Source of the DNA: Metellina segmentata
Taxonomy: Eukaryota > Arthropoda > Arachnida > Araneae > Tetragnathidae
DNA length: 64,000 nt
NCBI GenBank assembly: GCA_947359465.1
Contig: OX375878.1
Location: 77,668,416-77,732,415 of the forward strand
Reading direction: 5' to 3'
Below are positions 47,285-57,609 of this stretch, piece by piece. Every line of letters starts with the position of its first letter. Positions within the stretch are counted from its first letter, which is position 1. Made by a program: the position numbers and the translations under genes. The notes below the pieces were generated by a model. The model made no database searches. It saw only the letters and a list, made by a program, of their open reading frames with translations, and was not told the DNA's origin.

Positions 47285-48040
47285 GAAGATATGTTACCAC
47301 AGCTGGCATCTAAAGAATAAAACAAATTAATTAAAATGTAAACTGATTGTTGCTATCACTGGCAACTAAAAAAGAAAACAAAATTAATTAAAATGTAAGC
47401 TAATTATTGCCATTACTGGCAACTAAAAAGGAAAACAAAATTAATTAAAATGTAAGCTGATTATTACCATCACTGGCAACTAAAAAAGAAAACAAAATTA
47501 ATTAAAATGTAAGCTGATTATTGCCATCACTGGCAACTAAAAAAAGAAAACAAAATTAATTAAATGTAAGCTAATTATTGCCATCACTGGCAACTAAAAA
47601 GGAAAACAAAATTAATTAAAATGTTAGCTGATTATTGCCATCACTGGCAACTAAAAAAGAAAACAAAATTAATTAAAATGTAAGCTAATTATTGCCATCA
47701 CTGGCAACTAAAAAGGAAAACAAAATTAATTAAAATGTAAGCTGATTATTGCCATCACTGGAAACTAAAAAAGAAAACAAAATTAATTAAAATGTAAGCT
47801 GATTATTGCCATCACTGGCTACTAAAAAAGAAAACAAAGTTAATTAAAATGTAAGCTAATTATTGCCATCACTGGCAACTAAATAGGAAAACAAAATTAA
47901 TTAAAATGTAAGCTGATTATTGCCATCACTGGCAACTAAAAAAAGAAAACAAAATTAATTAAAATGTAAGCTGATTGTTGCCATCACTGGCAACTAAAAA
48001 AGAAAACAAAATTAATCCAAACATAAATTGTTACCATAAC
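47285..48040. repeat. 57-bp satellite, about 13 units
   Basis: The word CTGGCAACTA recurs every 57 bp at 47,304 (diverged), 47,361, 47,418 and so on to 47,931, with a last unit at 47,989. Each unit carries a hairpin TTGCCATCACTGGCAA and a TTAATTAA palindrome. Outer units are most diverged. Small variation is confined mostly to the A-run (AAAAAAG against AAAAAGG). Confidence 0.97.
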
Positions 48041-48159
48041 GTGTGTCTATAGAATAAAACAAATCAATTGAAATGTAAACCGACCTCAATTCTCTGCAAG
48101 CTAAGATATCTATTTGGCATATGATATTTATCTGGCATCCCAACCTGACTTCTTGAAGT

Positions 48160-48880
48160 TACACCCTTATTTCCACTTCTACTCTCTTATCCTTACCACT
48201 TTGGCTCGTTTCTGTTGTTTTTGTCTTCAGAAATAGAGCTTTCCAAATTCCACTCTTGTGCAATGATGCCCTCGGAGGGGTAGAGAGAAAGAACAGGCAG
48301 GTGAATCAATAGCCAGCAAGAAGCTCTTCTCTCCATGGCCTGATTGGAATACTCGCTAATGCCACCACCAACTTACTTAATGCGATTAATTGGTGGCTGT
48401 TGGAGCCGGAATCGATGTCCTCGGAGAAGTAACTAACCCCCGGCACCGGTGGATAGGAGAGGCGTCTTCAGCAACTTCCATACAAAGTCTTAGCGGAGGT
48501 AAATGCGATACTTTATTTCTGGACGATACGTCCTTGCTATTACCATCGCGTAATTAGGTTGGGTTCCCTTCAAATGAGAACCCTTTTAACTGTTTTCTCT
48601 TGAGAGATATTTTACATCGTTTCCCTAAAAGATGTGATTAGGTTATGCGTTTCGTCCGAACCAGATGGGAATGCGGTGTTTAGCGTTTGGGATGTTGGGT
48701 CATTACCTAGGACAGCTCATGACAAGACGGTTTGCGTTTGAGGAACTGTGTTGTTCGCATGCAGTTATAGTTAATTAACACCCCGTATCGCTAGAGTGTC
48801 CGTTAGTGTGCTTTAGGTGCCGGGAAGTGTTAGTCGCGTTCTCCATTTTGTCAGATTTTGGGAAGTTCCTTTGACTTTTA
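48160..48880. other. GC/CpG-richer island
   Basis: A CpG-bearing block with GGAATCGATGTCCTCG at 48,408, nearly identical to a word in the island at 25.1 kb. No coding frame of note. Candidate regulatory DNA by composition only. Confidence 0.3.
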
Positions 48881-50760
48881 ATCTTTTTATTTGATAAACG
48901 CACAGCAAAACTTTTTTTCTGTGCAACTCAACTCAAAAGCCTGTTAATACATCATGATACCAAGTCGATGCTTAAAACGCCAATATTATGATGATAATAT
49001 CTAGTATAATTTGAATTTAAATCACTCGGGACAAAACAATAGAATATAGTATATAATTAGCAGACCCTTGTATAGCATCTGAACTAAACTTGCTGATCTA
49101 TCTCTGTTGATGTCAAATTGTAGTCACATTTGTATTCCTTATTTCTATTAATTTATAATAATTTATATTATATGTAACCCATATTCATTAAATTGAATCT
49201 TTACCTGACAATGATCTAAACGTACATAACAGCATTTCTTTTATTTTTACTGGTGATAATACTCAATTCTAATAAAATCAATAGCAAAAAGCACCCATCA
49301 GCCATATTACCACAGTTAGATTCTGTACATTTGGTTCAATTTCATCACATTCCTTTGTTCATAAACGATTCGTCCTTTCCACCCCTCTAAATATATTTCT
49401 CATTTCTATCCTCCAGATTTATCTCATTGCTTTATCTAATCAGACTGCTGAAGAATTTCCTTGGAGTGGCGAGCTCTTTCATATTGTTTTAGCAATACTA
49501 TGAACTCCAAAGTTTAAATCAATAGATTTAAAGTAAGCGGGAATATATATATATTTTCAAGAAAACAGGAATTTTCAAAAAAAAAATTACAACAAAAGTT
49601 TAAAAAAAATGATAAAAAATGAAGAAACGTTGGTGGATTAGGGCGATTACTATTGAGGAGCCTGACCCAGACAACATAAAATGATGTTTTCTACATATGA
49701 GGAGTATTAAGCTGAAAAAATTGCTCATACAATCATATATATAAGATATTATTTGTAGACTATATTCAAGGTCCCATAGGAATGCAGTAAGGTCACGTGG
49801 TTTTCAACGAGTCTATTAGTTGAATTGAGAGATGCTGATAAAAATTTAAACAAAATTCATCTTCAATTGGCATTTTTAGTGCTGATTCTGGCATCTAGTT
49901 TATCTCTCGATTTCGAAGTTGGCGAAGGATAAACTGTCTATCATGATTGCCGCATGTATTCCTTTGGATTCTGCGTATGGCTGCCCCTATGCAAAACAAC
50001 TTTTCATACCTATTTAGAAATCAACTGACCCAATGTCAACCGCCTTGTTGTTGGGAGCTGCTCTATAGCCACCCTATTATGTTTGCTGAATTATGATTAA
50101 AGTTATTTATGTTTTTTATGCCTAGTTATCCTTCCCCCCCATCGAACCAGTCGACATTCTTATATGTAATCTTTTCCGCACAACCAAGCACATATTTTTT
50201 CCAAACTCTGATCTTGAGTCTTTTCCTAGACTCTTTTTCCTCTTCGCATGTTCAAAGGATCTACTTGTGGCCGAGTCTTCTAGATCCAAGGGGCTTCCTT
50301 GCGAGGAAAACATATGTGAATCCTCAAAATAATGGAAACGCAATCAGCGCACACACAAAACCATATTACTGAATAATTCAGTGGCACTCATAAAGTATTT
50401 CGAAAAATTGCATTATTCTTGCATCAATTGTCTTTCTATTACAAAAGAATATCTTTCGATCTTTTTCAGCTTTATTCGCTTTGGGATTGGTAGATAGCGA
50501 GTCCCGTGATAACGAGTCTTGTGGTTCAACGGGCTAATGAATTTGGAGCACGCGCAGCTAATAAACCCAGTTATATTTTTCATTAATTCATTCTTAAAAT
50601 TTGAGAGCACGCACTAGAAAAATTGCAATGTTTTCAGAAGAACCGGCAAATTTGGTAGCCGTTTCCAAGGCAACAGTCAAACATGAAAACATTAAAAAGT
50701 GTTATTACAACAAACAACACGGATCAGCTAAAACATATCTATGATTCGGTATTTCTATAC
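48881..50760. other. AT-rich stretch with one dispersed repeat
   Basis: Apart from the dispersed repeat at about 49,610-49,710 (shared with 43,890-43,985), no family is recognised. Opposing frames at 50,109-50,372 and 50,122-50,343 have no domain. Confidence 0.45.
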
Positions 50761-50769
50761 GGTAGCGGA

Positions 50770-50856
50770 GAAAACGGTTTACGAACTAAATATGATTGTG
50801 TAGCAATCATAGGGGGTTGACGAACGATAGCGAACAGGTGGCGGACCCCCCCCCCA
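50770..50856 (+). mobile_element. Helitron 3'-end fragment
   Basis: GATTGTGTAGCAATCATAGG followed by GGGTTGACGAACGATAGCGA, ACAGGTGGCGG and a C-run matches the 3' terminal region of the Helitrons at 10.6 and 55.0 kb in plus orientation. The last bases (CCCCCAGT) deviate from the CTAG|T rule, so this is a variant subfamily or a mutated end. The rest of the element was not recognised upstream. Confidence 0.7.
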
Positions 50857-50859
50857 GTA

Positions 50860-51285
50860 GATAAAATATAAATATCACTAATATTTTGTATAAATATTGT
50901 GTTATCAAGAAAAAATGCACAAAATCTTTCGTTTTCTAAATTTTATTTGTGTCATTGCGTGTATTCTAGGAATTTGACAATCAATTTATTGTTGCTGTCT
51001 CATTTATTTTAGTTAATGTTATGCGTCAAAAAAACTCGCCTATCTTGCCACGCTTATTTTCCTAAGCGAAAGTTCTAATAAAGTACTCAAGTAAGAAATT
51101 AAACTCGGAAGACAAAACAATCTCGTTTGCTTTAATCAAGAATTTTACCCTCTTTGTGGGTTAAATAATCATAAGGTTATGAAACTTTTGCAATATAAGC
51201 TTGAATTCAACTAAAATTAAAAATAGTTACCTTGGCATTAAAACATTGTAGCAATTTTACTGCTTATACTGTTAGTAGTTGGTTG
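50860..51285. other. AT-rich stretch, nothing recognised
   Basis: No feature was recognised. Confidence 0.5.
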
Positions 51286-51287
51286 TT

Positions 51288-51425
51288 GAATTTACGTCAC
51301 ACTGAAGTAACACAATAGGCTATTGATAACGTTCCGGGATCAACTTCGTAAAGGAAGATACGCACGCATCGTAATTTTAAGCGGGATGTGCGGTTCCTAA
51401 TCCGTGACTCAACCTACTGTATTAC
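51288..51425 (-). mobile_element. SINE with internally deleted body
   Basis: The tail (AAGTAACACAATAGGCTATT then GATAACGTTCCGGGATCAAC) is followed after only ~50 bp by a tRNA-head-like segment. On the minus strand this reads GTAGGTTGAGTCACGGATTA. The central body present in the other copies is missing. Confidence 0.65.
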
Positions 51426-51429
51426 CGTG

Positions 51430-51990
51430 AACAGCTTACAGCTAATACCTATATGCATGCATTTGGACTCAATGCATAGAAATAGCCACAAAGGTTTACT
51501 TCTTTAGACATAAGGATAAGAATATTTCATCAGATAATCTACAATATCAATTTATGAGTTTCAGGACATAATTATTATATAATTATCCTCACTTAACATA
51601 AATCCGTAAGTAAGTATTTTTATTATTAAAATTGAACTGCTTAGACAAAGCCGAATTTTAAATAGAATGAAGAAAATATGTTTTTGTAGTTCTTATAGGT
51701 CTTATTTACTTTCTTAAAAGTTCGTAAATCACTTAATCAACAGTAAAATAAATAAAATCTTATGCTATTTCGAATTTGACTGATCCTTAGAACCAAATTT
51801 CTATTTTTAATAAAGCTAAATATTTAAAATATGGAATCCAACCAAGGAATTCTTACAGATACTTTACAAGTGACAAATTGCCCTACTGCTAGTATGACAC
51901 ACGAGCATAAACCATAGGGGTCCTCTTCTATTATCCTAAACGCTTGTATTTTAGATTGTGAAACATCATCCACATAATGTCCCTCATCAA
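51430..51990. other. AT-rich stretch, possible 3' flank of the exon to its right
   Basis: On the minus strand this follows the stop codon of the candidate exon. No canonical AATAAA close to the stop was noted, only ATTAAA-type words further on. Confidence 0.35.
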
Positions 51991-52326
51991 TTACATGATA
52001 TTCAAATCGATACTATCGGATATCGATGAGGGAAGTGAAGCGATGCATAAAGAATCGAATTCTTCTTGTGTGCAAACAAATTGCTTGGGTTGACTTGGTT
52101 CCAGGATCCTATGGTGTGGAAAATGGAATGCATAACTCATACCTTCCCCTTCATTCTCGACCCCCGAAAAAATTCCAGTTTCTTTTGTCATGTTGTGTTT
52201 AAGTTCTAAATGCGCTGTATCGATGATGCTGGGGGAGATAAATCGATTCATCCGATACTCCTTGTTAGTAGCATCAAGTACTGTTTGAAGTAAAGTCATT
52301 GCCATTTCCATTCCTGATTTCAATTC
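51991..52326 (-). CDS. Candidate terminal coding exon of an unidentified host gene
   Basis: A minus-strand frame of about 110 codons ends in TAA at 51,991. Unlike most frames here it has balanced, protein-like composition (MAMTLLQTVLDATNKEYRMN near the start; EEFDSLCIASLPSSISDSID near the end) and resembles no transposon product I know. It does not begin with ATG: the first codons (AA TTG AAA TCA GGA) follow a possible 3' splice site. That site is a pyrimidine-rich stretch TTCTTTTGTATTTCTTTG, then AAGCAAAACAG. A TGA in the same frame lies 5 codons upstream, inside the presumed intron. If real it would be a last exon whose upstream exons lie to the right. I do not recognise a domain. It could also be a chance frame or a very old relic. 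Confidence 0.4.
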   Translation of the reverse strand, partial: ELKSGMEMAMTLLQTVLDATNKEYRMNRFISPSIIDTAHLELKHNMTKETGIFSGVENEGEGMSYAFHFPHHRILEPSQPKQFVCTQEEFDSLCIASLPSSISDSIDLNIM

Positions 52327-52329
52327 TGT

Positions 52330-54350
52330 TTTGCTTCAAAGAAATACAAAAGAATTTTGAGCCAACGGATTGCTTTAGAAGCAAATAGTTTTTTAATTTT
52401 TGTGGATTTTGTAACATTTTTTAGTGAAAGCATTTTGAGTTAATTATCTGTAGATTCTTGTTTGTATATATTATTTTTGTTGATATAAGAACAGGAACAT
52501 TTTGCTTTCGCATAGCAAACTAATATCTCAATAACGTTTAAAAACATACATTTAATTATGAAACTAAGAAAATTAAAACAATAGATTAATTAATATAAAT
52601 AAGAACTTTTAATCTTGAATAAATATTGTTAGGAAGAGTGTGGTCCTAGAATTTTACACATAACCAGTATTATTTAGTAGAGCGGGTATCATTTTAAAGG
52701 ATAATATTTTGAATTTTTTTAATATTATAATATATTCTGGTGAACATATTTTGAGTTAATCAGAGACGAAAATATTCAGGTATTGAATTAAAGATTTCAT
52801 CGATTACTTAGCATCTTATTTATTCAGTTTCAAATTCAGTATGACTTAAAGTTATATATTTTCAACTGATACATTTTACATTTCAGGTATTATTTATTAG
52901 TTTAATGTCATTAAAGTGTTTCGTTTTCACCCTATTTACCATAGTCTTTTAAAATGTTAGCATTCATAACCTTCTATCATCATAATCTGATTCATCGATT
53001 CAAAAGAATTTCATAAGCAAATTAATCTCTTAAAGGGTCCTTTGCAGCAGAATTTCTGAATTTTTAAAATCTATCTGAAACTAGCACCATATGATTTATG
53101 TTTTAATTTATTCTTTCTTTTGAGTTTTAAGTGTGGAATTACTTAGTTTTTCTTTTGTTCGTTGTTTGTGATTTTCAATAAAGTTAATCATAATCATAGT
53201 TTCAAGTAATTTTAATAAATATACAATATATTAACAATAACACACAAATGAATAACTATTATGGTAACCTGACATTTTAGGCTACATAAAAAAATTTTAT
53301 AATATATTTCGAATGATTTTCAGTAGTTGTAAAGGTAGCAATACACAAAAAAAAAGGAACTTTTTGTCATCGAGTGAAAGAATATTGTTAATTCCAAAAG
53401 ACTTTTACCCCAAAAAAAGGTGGATCGCCGTAATAATTGGCGCCGAAATGAACTTTCCCTTCTATGGACCCTTCAAATACAGGAAATGATCAATAACGTT
53501 ATGATTGTTTACTACTTAATTCACGTATAATGTTATGGCATGTCAACTAAAGTAAAAATGAATTTTCGATATTCGCTTCGATATCCGATATATTTTGGTT
53601 TGGAAGTACAGTGTAAACATTGTACAAAAGTATCCCAGGTGCTTAAAATGAAAACGACTTATGGAAATGTATTTGTTTTAAAAAAGTTTTCCGAACAAAG
53701 AATCAACTCATTTTTAAAACTAAGCTTGGAACGGTAAAAAATATTGTTAAAAGATTACTGCAGAAGAGGGATAGAGTAAAAGCAAACGTTGAAGGAGCCA
53801 GATGCGACTGCCTTTAAAACCACTCACGAACAAACCGATAACAGTGAAAAATCGCTTTGCCACCATTTTGCAACGGCGGTTCACGTCAGCTCTTGCAACA
53901 CAAACACAATCGTCCGATGACATATACTTCTTCCTCTTCAGTTCAGTTTTTCTTTCGTCCTTGTTTGCAAACTGAGTGATAAATGTTATTCTCCACATTA
54001 ATCTTCTACCATTTGACAAAAAAATGGATGAAAACGCGCTTTTATATTTCGTGCTAACAAAGAATTTTCGAGTACCAAATCAACTGCTAAGCTTAATTTT
54101 TTTCTATCCCCAAAAACATTATTCTTAAAACTTAAAAAAATATTCTGGTAAAAAATAAAACTAAATATTTTAGCAGTTTTGAAAAAATGTACTCAATGTT
54201 TGAAAAAAATGTGTGAATAAAACTGTTCATAAAATTTTCAATGATAAAACTGGCAACACTAGATTTTTAAATTTTACTACTCATTTTAAAAGCGTTTTGG
54301 AACATTTTTATATATTTTCTTTACTATATTATGTGTGAAATATTTATGAT
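52330..54350. other. AT-rich stretch with one GC-richer patch
   Basis: If the exon at 52 kb is real, this contains its upstream intron. A CpG-bearing patch at about 53,760-54,020 has a minus frame without a recognised domain. Confidence 0.4.
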
Positions 54351-54355
54351 AGATA

Positions 54356-54616
54356 TCGCACCCCGGCAAGAAAAATGACACAACTCAAAATTGAAGAATT
54401 TGAGAAACACATCAACTTAAAGGATACTATAAAACTTATATTGAAATAGTCTAAGCTTCTTTTAAATTTTAGGTAAATATTTATGGTGGTAACTTTTATT
54501 ATATTCTGTAGAATAGTAATATAACACGCTGGGGCACCTCATACATATTTTTCAATGACATAACATCACAAAATTTTTATTTCTTGACTTGTGTCACTTT
54601 TCTTGCCAGGGTGCGA
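54356..54616. mobile_element. 261-bp MITE, complete, TA flanks
   Basis: TCGCACCCCGGCAAGAAAAA (then TGACACAA) at 54,356 is mirrored by TTGTGTCACTTTTCTTGCCA (then GGGTGCGA) ending at 54,616. A TA lies on each side. The interior has no open frame. A left-truncated copy in inverted orientation lies at 34,933-35,150. TA flanks fit a Tc1/mariner-mobilised MITE. Confidence 0.93.
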
Positions 54617-54619
54617 TAT

Positions 54620-54980
54620 ATTATTTTATATAATATGTATCGAATATAAATTTTCGAGTTAAAAAACTGCGTTGAAAGAGAATGCATGTAAGATTTAAAA
54701 TTCCCCCCCATCACTTATAAGAGCTGTCTGTAACTTTTCAGCAAATTTAAGTATATTCAGGTGATAGTTCAGTGGACAGTAGTCTATTAAATCATGGTAT
54801 CAGAACAAAATATAACTTACGATGCTAACTTAGAAAATACTTTTAAAATTAAATAATACAATTTATTATTAAAATAAAATAATAATAAATAAAATTAATA
54901 GTAAATCAAAATAACATATAACATTAATAATAAAATATTGTTAAATAACTAATATAAACTACATTAAATATTACATTCAC
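54620..54980. other. AT-rich spacer
   Basis: Low-complexity AATAAT-type sequence from 54,835 to 54,975; no feature. Confidence 0.5.
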
Positions 54981-54981
54981 A

Positions 54982-55545
54982 CTAGGGGGCCCGCCTCCTG
55001 CTTACTAACGCTCACCAACTAGAGGAGGAATGCTTTGCAATCCTCATTGGTTCACTGCGCGAGCCTTGCTCGATTTGCTCGCATTAATGAAAACATGTGT
55101 CCTAGCAAAAGAGATTTATTACAAAATCTGATATTCCAAAAAATATTTTCAAATATAAATTTGTTGTATTACAGAAAAGTTATACAGTACCTCTAGAATC
55201 GTCTTGAACAATTTGGAATTTAAATAAAAACTTTGTGCTCTTTTGACTCGAAATGTGAGCGCTGTTTTAGAAACAGAATACCCAGCATGTTGTTTGTGCG
55301 TACATTTCCCCAACATTCTAGCCACCCATACACATTGTCGTTGAGTTTGTTGAAAGTCGTAGCGCAAGCGTCTTGTTGAACTATAATTGATGGCCCTTAA
55401 AATGGTCGATAAAGCAATAAATTCAATTGAGGAGCGAGGCATTGTGGTAAACAAACAATTGTAAAGCATTGCCAAAAAGTAAAAACAAATAACGTCTTTT
55501 AGGGGTGCCACGTAAGAGAATTATATATATATATATATATATAGA
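54982..55545 (-). mobile_element. Non-autonomous Helitron, complete ends
   Basis: On the minus strand it starts TCTATATATATATATATATA after an A (plus 55,546) and ends GGCGGGCCCCCTAG before a T (plus 54,981). It is 564 bp and aligns over most of its length with the copy at 10.6 kb. It is shorter mainly by loss of about 90 bp in the 5' third. It contains the related minus-strand peptide VWVARMLGKCTHKQHAGYSV. Confidence 0.87.
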
Positions 55546-55549
55546 TTAT

Positions 55550-55990
55550 ATCGACTTTATAAAATTATCATATGTTACATCAAAAAGTGTTTTGACCCTG
55601 AAACTCTATTTAAAATTATTCCTTTATGTACATGTATTTTGTAATTCTCATATTGCAAGTAAAAATGCCCAATGCAAGTAAAAATTGTCTTTCAGTAAAG
55701 GATATTAGCTTCTATTTTTGTCATAGATTGTTATTAAGACTTCTAAGTATTGAACGCGGAATTCCAATTTACTCTTCTAAATGATCAATTTTCGAAACTG
55801 AGAGATATACTAGAAGTCTACATATAGTTGTCTTAATAGATCTCTCATTAAAATTCATGTCATCAGGAGACTGCTGTGTGTGTATTTTAATTTCAATTTA
55901 TTCTAAACAACTTAATGTCTTCACGATGTAATGAATCCTCTAAATTTTGTAATACATTAAGGGTATCAATTATATGTTTTGGGAAATAGG
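55550..55990. other. AT-rich spacer, nothing recognised
   Basis: No feature was recognised. Confidence 0.5.
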
Positions 55991-55998
55991 GAACTTAA

Positions 55999-57602
55999 GG
56001 GGACGCAGTACCTAAAAATCACTCAAAGTATCGAAATTTTTTTTATTGCTTTAAATTAGAGCTATAACCTTTCTGAATAAGTGTGCAAAATTTCTAACTC
56101 GTAACTGCATTAATTAAAAAGTTATAGACACTTTTCTGATTCAAGACACAATAAAAATTACGCGCTACAAAGTAGGTGTGCGACCTTCAGAGACGAAATT
56201 TTTAAATTTTAATTCAAAGTGTGTTGGCAAGAATATAACGAAGATTCCTGGTGCTTTTACCAAGCTGCATTGGCTCTTGGTATAACTCTTGGTTCGCATA
56301 TGAAGCATATTAAACGAATATATATCAACATATCAACGAATCGCATTTTGCAAAAATACTGTCAATTTACCAAAGGCTTGCTTCAACTGAACTGTTACAA
56401 CGTTCTGTAATGTGTACCTCACAAAACTCTAATGTAAGCATGCACAGTGCAATATGGAGTAAGTGCTCAAAGCAAAGTTGTGCATCACTGCAACGTGTTA
56501 CGATTGCTGTTTTTGATGCTATCACATAATTCAATGTGGATACTCTAAAAGATATAGAAGGTTTTCAAAAAGAAAACAATCTTTCATTTAGTGTGCATTC
56601 TAAACATCTTGCTATCTATAAGGACTATTGTAGAACATAGTTAAGAAACAGAAAGAAGACCAGCAGTTTATTTACTAGCTCAGAATGAAATTAAAACTGC
56701 ACGGCTGCAAAGACAAAACATTCAACTAAAAAAAGAATGAATTTTGAATTAATCTGGCAACTTTTAAATATACACACTGTTTAATGCCTTTTCAATTATA
56801 TTTTTAATTTGTGTAAAGTTATAAACTGGATACTAAAAAAATTAAAATTAAAAACTGCAAAATTATGTATTGATGAATTTTTGAGTTCACGTCGATAACG
56901 AAATGTTTTTAAACTTCAACAAAATAACTTATCCTTACGGGTTATATTTTAGTTAAATAGATTTAAATTTGAGTGAAAAATGCTTTGAATTGCTTTAATT
57001 GGTATGGAAATCAACATATTAAGTCCAAATAGCTCTGAGTTTTGTAAATAATTTTTTATACGGGTTTTAAAACTTTAAAAGCATTTTTCTCAGCTTTGGT
57101 TTTTTTGGCACTATAAGGTATTCAAAATACTAAGGCTTTTTATGTATAACAGAAAAAGTTTCCAAACTTTTTACACTTATTTTTATATATCTTTAAAATA
57201 AAACTGTGTATGGATTTACATCTAAGTGCTATATTTATTGTTTTAGAAATAGTTAAATATAAACATTTTTATTTTCGATGGTTTTTGTATCATTTTAGAT
57301 TTAAAAAATTGTATAAAATTAACTATGTTTTTTATTTAAAAATCCATACACAGTTTTGTTAAGTATATTTAAAATAAAGTTGAGAAAAAAATTTGAAGCA
57401 AAAAAATAAAAATTGAAAGAGTAGTAGCATTTTTAAAAAATTCAAAAACATTTGAAAAAATTGATTTTTTTTTTAAATTGCTCATTTGACAATATTTATT
57501 CTTCTAAAATCAACTTATTGCTTACAAAACAATAGAAAAACAACAATATTTTAATTCTAATATTAAAATTGAAGAAAATTTTAAAAATGGTAATGCGTCC
57601 CC
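55999..57602 (+). mobile_element. 1.6-kb DNA transposon with TTAA target duplication
   Basis: GGGGACGCAGTACC at 55,999 and GGTAATGCGTCCCC ending at 57,602 are terminal inverted repeats. TTAA lies directly outside each (55,995-55,998 and 57,603-57,606). TTAA duplication is known for piggyBac and Kolobok groups. The first third holds a transposase C-terminal relic in plus orientation. The remainder is AT-rich with no readable coding. Confidence 0.85.
56200..56700 (+). pseudogene. Mutator/Kolobok-like transposase C-terminal relic
   Basis: The first frame gives CWQEYNEDSWCFYQAALALG, corresponding to the WCxYxxAxxxG-type block seen in animal proteins with the 'Mutator-like transposase' domain. 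After a frameshift near 56,358 it continues IYQRLASTELLQRSV, SQNSNVSMHSAIWSKCSKQ and SLQRVTIAVFDAIT. This matches the family pattern LxxRLxxxELLxRCxxxxTQNxNESxxSxIWxxCPK followed by FxGLxTLxxxVxDAVxxFN. In-frame stops follow. With the TTAA flanks this favours a Kolobok-type element. Family assignment is from pattern memory, not a search. Confidence 0.65.
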
Positions 57603-57609
57603 TTAATCG

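Noticed and set aside
47285..48040. CRISPR-like array
   Set aside because: Units are contiguous 57-bp copies without unique spacers, in a eukaryotic repeat context. It is a satellite.
55999..57602. piggyBac element
   Set aside because: TTAA flanks fit, but the coding blocks (IWSKCSK, ELLQR) fit a Mutator/Kolobok-like protein better. Left as a TTAA-type transposon with that lean.
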